Source: CAZEBW01 sp964510205 (GTDB taxonomy: Bacteria; Chloroflexota; Anaerolineae; VGOG01). From it: DNA of 21,582 bases. The stretch spans positions 1-21,582 of the forward strand of contig CAZEBW010000062.1 in NCBI GenBank assembly GCA_964510205.1, in the 5' to 3' direction. Shown here one piece after another: positions 1 through 7,459 of this stretch. Within the stretch, counting starts at the first letter, position 1; every line of letters starts with the position of its first letter. Under the pieces are notes generated by a model. It ran no database searches. It was not told the origin of the DNA and was given only the letters and a program-made list of their open reading frames with translations. Made by a program: the position numbers and the translations under genes.

Positions 1-40
1 TTGCGGCCTTGGAATTCGAACCCCTTGATTTCTACTAAAA

Positions 41-574
41 GTGTCCGGTAGTGAATTTTCCGATTACATTCCCACGCATCACGTCGTCTCCCAGCAGCTT
101 CGGGATTTGGGCCTTCTGTTCAAAGCGGAGATACTCTGGGAGAAGCACAATTACAATTGCAAATATACGGCCTGGGGCAGTTGGAAGAGTCCCAGCATGC
201 CCTATCTTAAGTACACCTGGGAGTTCGTAGAGGTCTTCTGCAAGGGCGATTACAAAAAGGTCGGGAGGGCAGAGGACATAGATATTACAGGCGATGAGTT
301 TAAGGAATGGGTCTATGCCAAATGGGATATTGCTCCTGAATCGAGGATGAAAGAACTAGGGCATCCAGCGGTGTTTCCCGAAGAAATCCCTTATCGTTTG
401 ATTAGATTGTTCAGCTACAAAGGTGATGTGGTTTTGGATCCATTTAACGGCGTAGGCACAACGACTCTCGTGGCTGCAAGGCTGCAGAGGAATTACATTG
501 GCATTGATATTTCGGAGAAATATTGCCAGACAGCTCGTGAGAGGTTGCGAGAATATCAGTTATCGCTGTTATAG
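41..574 (+). CDS. C-terminal part of a site-specific DNA methyltransferase (N-4/N-6 type), truncated
   Basis: The 177-residue product matches the C-terminal half of N4-cytosine/N6-adenine DNA methyltransferases (DNA_methylase N-4/N-6 family), which transfer a methyl group from S-adenosylmethionine to a DNA base. The SAM-binding motif I is clear at residues 131-139 (VLDPFNGVG followed by TT), then a family-typical YIGIDIS stretch. The DPPY-type catalytic motif, which precedes motif I in this class, is absent. An in-frame TGA at 26-28 blocks extension, and the other two frames of bases 1-40 show no methyltransferase-like sequence. The GTG at 41 is only the first available start and has no clear ribosome binding site. 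Base composition is more AT-rich than the metabolic genes downstream, which fits a horizontally acquired restriction-modification remnant. It is either a 5'-truncated pseudogene or the distal part of a gene broken by a frameshift or stop. A functional enzyme is unlikely as it stands. Confidence 0.7.
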   Translation: MSGSEFSDYIPTHHVVSQQLRDLGLLFKAEILWEKHNYNCKYTAWGSWKSPSMPYLKYTWEFVEVFCKGDYKKVGRAEDIDITGDEFKEWVYAKWDIAPESRMKELGHPAVFPEEIPYRLIRLFSYKGDVVLDPFNGVGTTTLVAARLQRNYIGIDISEKYCQTARERLREYQLSLL

Positions 575-820
575 ACCCCATATACTCAGCGCACTTGCAA
601 AGCGTGAAATTGCGTGTGTGGGGGGAGAGTACCTCGGATAAAGAAATACACGATAATCAGGCTCTACACGGCCGGCGGTCGAAAAGGGGCGCTTTGTCCC
701 CAGCTCGTGGTTGAACATCGTCTATTTCTACGTCCGTGGTACCCTTTCTGCCATCATCCAAATTCGCAAATTGCTTGTATTTTTAGGTTGCTTTCCCACT
801 GTCGTGCGCTGCCCAAAGAC
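575..820. other. Gene-free stretch downstream of the methyltransferase remnant
   Basis: No convincing coding sequence is seen. The one open frame here (614-880) has a Cys/Arg/Pro-rich, low-complexity-looking product with no recognisable domain, and it runs through the terminator hairpin that follows. A weak hairpin GGGG(CGCTTTGT)CCCC lies near 685-705. Composition is intermediate between the methyltransferase remnant and the downstream operon. Confidence 0.5.
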
Positions 821-851
821 AGGTCCTTCCTGAGACCAGGAGGGCCTTTTT
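821..851 (+). terminator. Rho-independent terminator before the aminotransferase operon
   Basis: CCTTCCTG at 825-832 pairs with CAGGAGGG at 837-844 (one G-U wobble) around an AGAC loop. It is followed by CC and a TTTTT run at 847-851. It would stop plus-strand transcription coming from the left, and it sits just before the promoter at 863-891. Confidence 0.6.
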
Positions 852-862
852 GGTTTGCCCAG

Positions 863-891
863 TTGATAAAATCACGGTGATGTGATAGAAT
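863..891 (+). promoter_or_regulatory. Sigma70-type promoter for the aminotransferase-dehydrogenase operon
   Basis: A -35 box TTGATA (863-868) and a -10 box TAGAAT (886-891) are separated by 17 bp, giving a predicted start near 898 and a leader of about 78 nt. The spacer carries the dyad ATCAC-G-GTGAT (871-881), and the promoter is bracketed by TGCCCA (856-861) and TGGGCA (892-897). These are possible operator elements. No regulator gene is adjacent. Confidence 0.6.
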
Positions 892-916
892 TGGGCAGTG
901 TTGCGTGGCGCAAACA

Positions 917-951
917 CGGAATACGCACTACGCAATACGCACCGCGCATCA
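917..951. repeat. Heptamer tandem repeat array in the operon leader
   Basis: Five 7-bp units in register: CGGAATA, CGCACTA, CGCAATA, CGCACCG, CGCATCA. The array lies between the predicted transcription start and the ribosome binding site of the aminotransferase. The same heptamer style recurs inverted at 7418-7459 and as CGTGAAA units at 21085-21112. Confidence 0.75.
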
Positions 952-975
952 GAATCAAACCATAAGGAGTCACCA

Positions 976-2259
976 ATGAATACCCAAGAGATTCTCAACA
1001 AGCACGACCAGTACGTTTTCCCCAGCGTGATCACTTACTACGAGGAGCCGCTGCCCTTCGAACGAGGGGAGGGAAAGTACCTCTACGGCGTGGACGGCCG
1101 GCGGTATCTGGACTTCTTCGGCGGCATCCTCACCGTCAGCGTGGGCCACTGCCATCCCCAGGTCACCGAACGGATCTGCGACCAGGTGCGCACCCTGCAG
1201 CACACCTCCACCCTCTACCCCCACGCCAACATGGCGAACCTGGCCGAGAAGTTCGCTCAGATCGCGCCGGGAAAACTACAGAAGAGCTTCTTCACCAACA
1301 GCGGCACGGAGGCCAACGAGACGGCCATCATGCTGGCTAAGGTGTACACCGACGCCCAGGAGATCATCGCCCTGCGCCACGGCTACAGCGGCCGCTCGGC
1401 TTTGAGCATGACCCTGACCGGGCACTCCAGCTGGCGCGTTGGCGGCACGCAACTCCTGGGCATCAAGCACGCCCACAACGCCTACTGCTACCGCTGCTCC
1501 TTCAACCGCCAGTATCCCGACTGCGATCTGGAGTGCGCCTACGACGTCGAGGAACTGATCCAAACCACCACCTCCGGCCGGGTGGCGGCCCTCATCGCCG
1601 AGCCTATCCAGGGGGTGGGCGGCTTCATCACCCCACCGCCGGAATACTTCCCCATCGTGGTGGACATCGTGCGTCGGTACGGGGGCGTCTTCATCTGCGA
1701 TGAGGTGCAAACGGGCTTCGGGCGGACGGGCGGAAAGTGGTTCGGCATCGAGCACTGGGGCGTGCAGCCGGAGGTCATCACCTGCGCCAAGGGGATCGCC
1801 AACGGCGCGCCCATGGGAGCCACTGTCGCCACGGCGGAGGTCGCCGACAGCTTCCAGGGGCTGACTATCTCCACTTTTGGCGGGAACCCCGTTTCCTGCG
1901 CCGCGGCCCAGGCCACGATTGAGGTGATCGAGGAGGAGAACCTGGTCAGCAACGCCCAGGTGGTGGGCGACTACCTGCGGGAGAAGCTGGAGGGGCTCAA
2001 GGAGAAGTATTCGCTGGTCGGCGATGTGCGGGGGATGGGCCTGATGCAGGGAGTGGAGCTGGTTCGCGAGGGAAAGGAGCCGGCGAAACAGGAGATCCTC
2101 CAGGTGTTCGAGGCCACCAGGCGGCGGGGCTTGCTCATCGGCAAGGGCGGGCTGTACGGCAACGTCATCCGCATCTCTCCGCCGCTCAACATCGGCAAGG
2201 CCGACGTGGATGAGGCGATTCGCGTTCTCGATCAGGCGTTTGAGGAGGTAACGAGGTAA
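976..2259 (+). CDS. Class III pyridoxal-phosphate aminotransferase (alanine-glyoxylate / 4-aminobutyrate type)
   Basis: A 427-residue fold-type I, class III aminotransferase that moves an amino group from an amino-acid donor to a 2-oxo acid or aldehyde using pyridoxal phosphate in the cytoplasm. Visible landmarks are the phosphate-binding SGTEAN at 109-114, the EPIQGVGG block, the DEVQTGFGRTG block whose Asp contacts the cofactor pyridine, and the cofactor lysine K272 in CAKGIANGAP. Length is normal. The ATG at 976 is preferred because AAGGAG lies six bases upstream and the protein then begins in a family-like way; an in-frame GTG at 898 lies at the predicted transcription start and would add repeat-encoded residues. 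The best family guess is the AGXT2-like alanine-glyoxylate group, but substrate cannot be read from sequence. It overlaps the next gene by one base (TAATG), so the two are translationally linked. Pairing with a 2-hydroxyacid dehydrogenase suggests amino acid to 2-oxo acid to 2-hydroxy acid interconversion, for example glyoxylate or hydroxypyruvate. Confidence 0.9.
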   Translation: MNTQEILNKHDQYVFPSVITYYEEPLPFERGEGKYLYGVDGRRYLDFFGGILTVSVGHCHPQVTERICDQVRTLQHTSTLYPHANMANLAEKFAQIAPGKLQKSFFTNSGTEANETAIMLAKVYTDAQEIIALRHGYSGRSALSMTLTGHSSWRVGGTQLLGIKHAHNAYCYRCSFNRQYPDCDLECAYDVEELIQTTTSGRVAALIAEPIQGVGGFITPPPEYFPIVVDIVRRYGGVFICDEVQTGFGRTGGKWFGIEHWGVQPEVITCAKGIANGAPMGATVATAEVADSFQGLTISTFGGNPVSCAAAQATIEVIEEENLVSNAQVVGDYLREKLEGLKEKYSLVGDVRGMGLMQGVELVREGKEPAKQEILQVFEATRRRGLLIGKGGLYGNVIRISPPLNIGKADVDEAIRVLDQAFEEVTR

Positions 2260-2291
2260 TGAGTAACGAGGCAACGGGGCAGCGAGTCAAG
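2245..2291. repeat. Octamer repeat spanning the aminotransferase/dehydrogenase junction
   Basis: Units are GAGGTAAC, GAGGTAAT, GAGTAAC (one base short), GAGGCAAC, GGGGCAGC and GAGTCAAG. The array encodes the last residues and stop codon of the aminotransferase, the ATG of the dehydrogenase and its first ten or so residues. The same octamer family appears inverted at 3316-3363. Confidence 0.7.
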
Positions 2292-3293
2292 GTCCTATGC
2301 ACATTGGGATTCACTGAGGAACAATTGGACAAGCTGCGGGCGGTGTCGCCGCACTTGCTGGTGGAACAGCGGACTTGCCACGATGCCCAGGAGGTGCGAG
2401 AGGCTCTGGATGAGGACACGGAGGTGCTTTACGCCTACCACGTGCCAGCGGATCCGTTGTCCAGGTCGCCCAAGCTGCAGTGGCTGCAACTGCACAGCGC
2501 GGGGGCGGATCACCTGCTGGGCCAGCCCATCATGAGAAGCGACGTTCTCGTCACCACCAGCAGCGGCATCCACGCCACCCCCATCGCCGAGTACGCCTTC
2601 GCCTCCGTGCTGGCCTGGAGCCGCCGCGTGCCCAGGATGCTCCATTATCAAAAGCGGCGGGAATGGCCCCAGGGCCGCTGGGACCTCTTCGCCGGCCAGG
2701 AGCTCAGGGGGGCCACGCTGGGCATCGTGGGCTACGGCAGCATCGGCCGCGAGGTGGGGCGGATCGGCAAGTGCTTTGGCATGAAGGTAGTGGCGGTGAA
2801 GAGATCGGCGGGCGAGGTGAGGGACACGGGGCACAGGGTGCCGGGCACGGGCGACCCTGAGGGTCAGGTGTTAGATCGGATCTACCCGCCTGATCGGCTC
2901 GGACAGATGCTGGCGGAGTGCGACTACGTGGTGATCTCGCTGCCTCTGACGCCTGAGACCGAGGGCCTCATCGGCGAGGAGGAGCTGCGAGCTATGAAGC
3001 CCAACGCCTATTTGGTCAACATCTCTCGCGGGGAAATCGTGGACGAACCCGTGCTGGTCAAGGCGCTGCAAGAGGGCTGGATCGCTGGAGCGGGTCTGGA
3101 TGTTTTCCGCGAGGAGCCGCTGCCGTCCGATAGCCCTCTCTACGACCTGGACAACGTGATCCTCTCGCCCCACGTGGCGGGCTTTTCCCCCCACTACGAC
3201 GAGCGGGCCAGTGATCTGTTCGCCGAGAACCTGCGCCGCTATCTGGCCGGCGAGGACTTGCTGAACCTGGTGGATAAAGAAGCGGGGTATTGA
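2259..3293 (+). CDS. D-isomer-specific 2-hydroxyacid dehydrogenase
   Basis: A 344-residue NAD(P)-dependent dehydrogenase reducing 2-oxo acids to D-2-hydroxy acids (hydroxypyruvate/glyoxylate reductase, phosphoglycerate dehydrogenase superfamily). The Rossmann dinucleotide motif is GxGxxG in GIVGYGSIG at 155-163. The catalytic triad is R257 (NISRGEIVDE), E286 (FREEPLP) and H305 (SPHVAG). The N-terminal substrate domain contains SAGADHLL and the SSGIHATPIAEY block. The ATG overlaps the stop of the aminotransferase, with GAGGAGG just upstream as ribosome binding site. Two oddities are seen: the first ~11 residues are encoded by an octamer repeat, and residues ~187-205, just after the second strand of the NAD domain, are a Gly/Arg/Thr-rich insertion encoded by G-rich repeat DNA. 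Specific substrate is unknown; the operon partner makes hydroxypyruvate or glyoxylate plausible. Confidence 0.9.
   Translation: MSNEATGQRVKVLCTLGFTEEQLDKLRAVSPHLLVEQRTCHDAQEVREALDEDTEVLYAYHVPADPLSRSPKLQWLQLHSAGADHLLGQPIMRSDVLVTTSSGIHATPIAEYAFASVLAWSRRVPRMLHYQKRREWPQGRWDLFAGQELRGATLGIVGYGSIGREVGRIGKCFGMKVVAVKRSAGEVRDTGHRVPGTGDPEGQVLDRIYPPDRLGQMLAECDYVVISLPLTPETEGLIGEEELRAMKPNAYLVNISRGEIVDEPVLVKALQEGWIAGAGLDVFREEPLPSDSPLYDLDNVILSPHVAGFSPHYDERASDLFAENLRRYLAGEDLLNLVDKEAGY
2815..2866. repeat. G-rich short-period repeat inside the dehydrogenase gene
   Basis: Degenerate 7-8 bp units of the GGACACGG / GGCACAGG / GCACGGG type run through 2821-2851 and are followed by the palindrome GACCCT-G-AGGGTC (2853-2865). 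The reading frame stays open and encodes a VRDTGHRVPGTGDPEG-like insertion. Confidence 0.5.
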
Positions 3294-3315
3294 GGCACAG
3301 AGGCACCAAGTCAAT

Positions 3316-3363
3316 AACCCCTCGTCGCCTTATTGCCTCATTGCCTCGTTGCCTCATTCCCTC
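3316..3363. repeat. Octamer repeat array in the convergent intergenic region
   Basis: Read on the minus strand: GAGGGAAT, GAGGCAAC, GAGGCAAT, GAGGCAAT, AAGGCGAC, GAGGGGTT, six consecutive 8-bp units. The TGA stop of the GH57 gene (3356-3354) falls across the first two units. This is the same family as 2245-2291. The adjoining bases 3294-3308 contain a related GAGGCACA/GAGGCACC pair. No hairpin terminator is visible between the two converging genes. Confidence 0.75.
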
Positions 3364-4757
3364 GTTAACTGCTCCCGGACGACCTCCCCATAGACATCCT
3401 CCCCCGTCTGCCCGGTGATCCAACTGACGGCCCGGCGAAGGTCCCGCCTGAAGCCTTCTTCCAATGAAACGCCTGTGGCCTCTTTCACCAACTGAATGGC
3501 CTTGGCCGCGTAGGCGATGATGTAGCGAGGCTCCAGGCGGCTCAGGTCCTCGAAGAAGAAGCCGCAGCTTGTGTACATGGCCTGGCGATAGGTTTGAGCC
3601 TTCAGCAAGGTCAAAATCCGTTTTTCTGCCTCTTCGCTGAGATTCCCACCGCTCTGTTGAGCCAAGAAGGCTTTTCCCTCGATTTCCCCCAGCACCACTC
3701 GGACGTAGTCGTTCCGCAGCCGCCACGGATCAATCCCCCACTTTTCGATCTCGTCCTGATAGAGCGCGTCCATCTCTTGGGCCAGCCGGTCCAGGGCCGT
3801 TCGCAGGTGGCGCTTCCACTTGCTGTCACCCTGGGTACAGGTGCACCCCTCTCGCCAGCGGGCCACCCCGTGCCCACAGCTCCACGAGGTAGCGTCTACG
3901 ATTTCGACCTCCGCCGTGGGTGGGTGCTGCTGCAAATAGCGCGCCAGAAACGTCACCTCGTAGCCCGCGCGGGGCGCTTCTTCGTACAGCAAATCGTGCA
4001 GGAATCGCTCCCCCCCCTGTTGGTGATGGCCAAAGGTCTCGCCATCGGTAGCCACCAGGCGCAGTCCCCTGCCGGAGCCGCCAGCGTTCGACAGGCAGTT
4101 GCCAACAAAATCCTTGCTGCTATTGGCCAGGTCCGAGCCAAAAGCTAGGTGATTGGAGAGCGCCTCGTCCCTCAAGAAGACGGCGATCTGGCTTCCGCGC
4201 GGCAGCCGCACCCGGTAGGGTCCGGCGCCGTCGAGATGCCCTCGTGCCTGGTGGGGGGAGAGGATGGTGAAGGTGATGCCGTGCTTGGCCAGCACCTCCA
4301 GGGTCTCCCCATCCACGGCCATCTCCGGCAGCCACATCCCCAGGGGCTGGTGGCCGAAGCGATGGCGGAAGTCGGCCACGCCCCAGGCGACTTGGGTCTC
4401 TTTGTCGCGCCGGCTGGCCAGGGGGAGGATGGTGTGGTTGTAGGCCTGAGCGATGGCGTTGCCCACGCCGTGGGCCGCCGTGTTGCTAGGCCAAACGGAG
4501 TTTGGCGCGTCGGCCTCGATGATGCGCTGATAGGTGGTCGGGTCGTGGCCCTCCAGCCAGGCGGCCAGAGTGGGACCCAGGTTGAAGTTCAGGACATCAA
4601 AGTTGCCCAGTTCCGCGTTGGGCCGGTAACACTCGGCGTTGATCTTCTCGTTGAAGTTGGCAAAAGGTTTGGCTCCCTTTTCGGGGGAAATGACTCCCGT
4701 GAAGGGGTCCTCTCTGGGGGGCTGATAGAAGTGTCCGTGAATGCAGAAACTCTTCAT
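3354..4757 (-). CDS. Glycoside hydrolase family 57 protein with DUF3536-type C-terminus
   Basis: A 467-residue protein beginning MKSFCIHGHFYQPPRE, the characteristic opening of GH57 proteins that act on alpha-glucans (alpha-amylase, 4-alpha-glucanotransferase or branching activities, retaining mechanism). The GH57 nucleophile region is GMWLPEMAVD with E145, and the acid/base region is VATDGETFGHH with D238. The C-terminal part carries a CGHG...CTC cysteine/histidine patch and the helical DUF3536-like region. The ATG at 4757 is chosen because it starts the conserved block; a GTG at 4805 would overlap glgP and add unlike residues. No strong Shine-Dalgarno is seen, so translation may be coupled to glgP, which ends 35 bp upstream. 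It is last in the glucan block. The extreme C-terminus runs into an octamer repeat that supplies the stop. The exact activity on glucan is not determined. Confidence 0.85.
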   Translation of the reverse strand: MKSFCIHGHFYQPPREDPFTGVISPEKGAKPFANFNEKINAECYRPNAELGNFDVLNFNLGPTLAAWLEGHDPTTYQRIIEADAPNSVWPSNTAAHGVGNAIAQAYNHTILPLASRRDKETQVAWGVADFRHRFGHQPLGMWLPEMAVDGETLEVLAKHGITFTILSPHQARGHLDGAGPYRVRLPRGSQIAVFLRDEALSNHLAFGSDLANSSKDFVGNCLSNAGGSGRGLRLVATDGETFGHHQQGGERFLHDLLYEEAPRAGYEVTFLARYLQQHPPTAEVEIVDATSWSCGHGVARWREGCTCTQGDSKWKRHLRTALDRLAQEMDALYQDEIEKWGIDPWRLRNDYVRVVLGEIEGKAFLAQQSGGNLSEEAEKRILTLLKAQTYRQAMYTSCGFFFEDLSRLEPRYIIAYAAKAIQLVKEATGVSLEEGFRRDLRRAVSWITGQTGEDVYGEVVREQLTRE

Positions 4758-4792
4758 AGATTCAAAGCTGACTGGAGGCTGGACCTTGGACC

Positions 4793-7366
4793 TTAACACG
4801 CCCACAAGATCAGGCCTGGCTCGTAGGGATTGCTCAAGTCCTCGTGATGAGGGAGTACCCGCAGGGCGTAGCCATAACGGCCGCTGGTGCGGGCGGGAAT
4901 GGAGCCGAGGAATAGGTGCTTCCCATCCCCGTTTGATTCCACCCAGTTCATGGACATGACTTCGCCCTTTGGGATTTCTCCTTTTGTATCGAGGAGGCCA
5001 TAGTAAAGCTGCACCGTCACGTCCGTGGGCTCCAGAGCGCCCAAGTACACCTGGGCTCGCACCTGGAGTTCAGTGCCCACTCTAAGCTCGGCGGGTATCT
5101 CTGCCTCTACGTTATCCACCCGAACCTCGGGCCAGTGCTTGTTGAGAAAGGACTTCCACTGTGCCAGGGCCGTGGCCCGAGCCATCCCGTCCTCGGTCAG
5201 GTGCTGATGCCGCTGGGCCGCAGGTAGATAGAAACGCTCGGTGTACTCGCGAAGCATGCGGTTGGTGTTGAAAACTGGACAGTGGGCTTGCATAGCGGCT
5301 TTCATGCGAGCGATCCATTTGTGCGGAAGTCCATTGGAGCCGCGATCGTAAAACAGCGGCACGGCCTCTTTTTCCAGGATTCCATAAATGGCCCTGGCCT
5401 CTATGTCATTCTGATAATTGATATCCTCGTACGACTCGCCTCGGCCGATGGCCCATCCGATTTCGGGTTGGTAGGCCTCGTCCCACCAGCCATCGAGGGT
5501 GCTCATGTTGATGACACCGTTGGCGGTGGCCTTCATCCCGCTGGTGCCGCTGGCCTCGCGGGGGCGGAGTGGGGTGTTCAGCCAGAGGTCTGCTCCCTGA
5601 ACCAAGTAGCGGGCTATACACATGTCGTAGTCCTCGACGAATACGATCCGCTGCCGAAGCTCCTCCCGCCGAGCGAGATGGACGATTTGCTGGATCAACT
5701 CCTTGCCCGGATTGTCCCGGGGGTGTGCCTTCCCCGAAAAGATGATCTGGACGGGGCGATCTGGGTCGTTCAGAATTCGGGCCAGCCGGTCTGGATCGCG
5801 CAGGATGAGAGTCGCGCGCTTATAGGTGGCGAAGCGGCGGGCGAACCCGATGGTCAGCGCCTCGGGATCCAGCACTTCGCCTGCTTCTTCGATCTCGGAC
5901 GGGGGAGCGCCCCGCTTCTCGAGTTGCTCACGCAGCCGCCGCCGCACCATCGCCACCAGTCGCTGCCGCCGCCTCTCGTGGGTGCGCCAAAGCTCCTCAT
6001 CAGCGATCTCGTCCACCCGCTCCCAGATGGTTCGATCGTCTGGACGTTCCAGCCAGCGGGGTCCCAGGTAGCGGTTGTAAAGCCTGGCCATGTCGAAGGA
6101 AATCCAAGAGGGGATGTGGATACCGTTGGTGATGGAGGTGATGGGCACCTCGTCTTCGGGCACGCCTGGCCAGAGACTCTGCCACATTTTGCGCGAGACC
6201 TGACCGTGCAGTTGGCTCACGCCGTTGGTGCGGGATGCCAGCCGCAGGGCGAGGACGGCCATGCTGAAAGGCTCGCCATTGTCCGCCGAATTCTCGCGTC
6301 CTAAAGCCAGAAACTCTTCTCGCGAGAGTCCAAGTTTCTTATAGTAGTTGGAGAGGTACTTGTCCATGAGCTCGGGAGGAAACCGATCAATGCCGGCCGG
6401 GACGGGCGTGTGGGTGGTGAAGACATTGCCGGCCGAGGCAGCCTCCCGAGCCTCCGCAAAAGAGAGCGCGCCTTGATGGCCCTGCTCCTCCATGAGGATG
6501 CGAATCCGCTCCAGAGCCAGGAAGGCGGAATGGCCCTCGTTCATGTGGCAGACGGTGGGGCGGATGCCCAGGGCCTTCAGGGCGCGGATGCCGCCGATGC
6601 CCAGCATGATCTCCTGCTGGATGCGCATTTCCAGATCGCCGCCATACAGTTCGTCGGTGATGTCCTGATCCTGCCGGCTGTTGGCGGGGATGTTGGTATC
6701 CAGCAGCAAGAGGGGCACGCGGCCGATCTGGGCGCGCCAAATCTGGGCCGTGACCTTGCGGCCGGGGTAGTCAACCTGCACCGTCACCGGCCTTCCGTCC
6801 TCTCGTAACTCCAATTGCACGGGCATGTTATAGAAATCGTTCTTCGGGTACCGCTCCCGCTGCCAGCCATCTGAGTTCAGATATTGGCGGAAGAACCCTT
6901 CCTGATAGAGGAGGCCCACGCCTATCAGGGGCAGGCCCAGGTCGCTGGATGATTTCAGGTGGTCGCCGGACAAGACGGCCAGGCCTCCGGAGTAGATGGG
7001 CATACATTCGGTGATCCCGAACTCGGCCGAAAAATAGGCGATGCATGGCTCTCTGAACTTACCGTGGGTTTTCTGATACCAGGTGTTTTGACTATTGACA
7101 TAGCGATTGAGTTTCTGATGGATCCGCTCTAGCTCGGCCAGGAACCCGTCGTCCTCGGCGGCCTCCTCCAGTCGCTCCTGCTTGATAGTTCCCAGCATCC
7201 AGACGGGATTGTGGCCCGACTCTTCCCAGAGCTCGCGGTCCAGCCGGCGGAAGAGATCAATCGCTTCCAGGTTCCAGCACCACCAGAGGTTGTAGGCCAG
7301 TTCTCGGAGGCGCTCCAGGTTGCTCGGCAAAGAGGGCACGACGGTAAAGGTGCAGATAGGTTGCAT
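4793..7366 (-). CDS. glgP: Alpha-glucan phosphorylase (GT35, DUF3417-type)
   Basis: An 857-residue pyridoxal-phosphate enzyme that cleaves alpha-1,4-glucan with phosphate to release glucose-1-phosphate. The N-terminus (about 1-110) is the DUF3417 domain typical of the bacterial/archaeal short phosphorylases, with LAYNLWWCWN and HNPVWML. The central region has AEFGI..C.PIYSGGLAVLSGDHLKSSSDLG and the HMNEGHSAFLALER motif. The cofactor lysine is K612 in GTSGMKATANG. Residues ~520-560 hold FARRFATYKRA. The ATG has GAGAGGTAAG about eight bases upstream. Gene order (rpe upstream by 81 bp, GH57 downstream by 35 bp, same strand) places it in the glucan degradation arm. Length is normal and all hallmark motifs look intact, so function is called with high confidence. 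Confidence 0.95.
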   Translation of the reverse strand: MQPICTFTVVPSLPSNLERLRELAYNLWWCWNLEAIDLFRRLDRELWEESGHNPVWMLGTIKQERLEEAAEDDGFLAELERIHQKLNRYVNSQNTWYQKTHGKFREPCIAYFSAEFGITECMPIYSGGLAVLSGDHLKSSSDLGLPLIGVGLLYQEGFFRQYLNSDGWQRERYPKNDFYNMPVQLELREDGRPVTVQVDYPGRKVTAQIWRAQIGRVPLLLLDTNIPANSRQDQDITDELYGGDLEMRIQQEIMLGIGGIRALKALGIRPTVCHMNEGHSAFLALERIRILMEEQGHQGALSFAEAREAASAGNVFTTHTPVPAGIDRFPPELMDKYLSNYYKKLGLSREEFLALGRENSADNGEPFSMAVLALRLASRTNGVSQLHGQVSRKMWQSLWPGVPEDEVPITSITNGIHIPSWISFDMARLYNRYLGPRWLERPDDRTIWERVDEIADEELWRTHERRRQRLVAMVRRRLREQLEKRGAPPSEIEEAGEVLDPEALTIGFARRFATYKRATLILRDPDRLARILNDPDRPVQIIFSGKAHPRDNPGKELIQQIVHLARREELRQRIVFVEDYDMCIARYLVQGADLWLNTPLRPREASGTSGMKATANGVINMSTLDGWWDEAYQPEIGWAIGRGESYEDINYQNDIEARAIYGILEKEAVPLFYDRGSNGLPHKWIARMKAAMQAHCPVFNTNRMLREYTERFYLPAAQRHQHLTEDGMARATALAQWKSFLNKHWPEVRVDNVEAEIPAELRVGTELQVRAQVYLGALEPTDVTVQLYYGLLDTKGEIPKGEVMSMNWVESNGDGKHLFLGSIPARTSGRYGYALRVLPHHEDLSNPYEPGLILWAC

Positions 7367-7417
7367 GATTTCTTACCTCTCATGTGAGATTAGGGTTAGC
7401 TCAACGCCCGGTTGACT

Positions 7418-7459
7418 TGATACGTGTTGCGTGCTGCGTGTTGCGTTTCACATTTCACG
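7418..7459. repeat. Heptamer tandem array overlapping the 3' end of rpe
   Basis: Read on the minus strand: CGTGAAA, TGTGAAA, CGCAACA, CGCAGCA, CGCAACA, CGTATCA, six in-register 7-bp units. The rpe stop codon TGA (7450-7448) lies inside the second unit, so the last residues of Rpe are repeat-encoded. The rest fills much of the rpe-glgP spacer. Confidence 0.8.

Noticed and set aside
1..40. tRNA-like T-arm (TTCGAAT on the minus strand) at the window edge
   Set aside because: The stem does not pair as required, C61 is not in place, and no anticodon or D arm follows.
614..880. Plus-strand 88-residue open frame
   Set aside because: No domain, no ribosome binding site, and it reads through the terminator hairpin into the promoter of the next operon.
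1276..2274. Antisense 332-residue open frame opposite the aminotransferase
   Set aside because: A high-GC shadow of a real gene with low-complexity composition and no motif.
5282..6304. Plus-strand 340-residue open frame opposite glgP
   Set aside because: Antisense to a complete, motif-rich phosphorylase; no recognisable domain.
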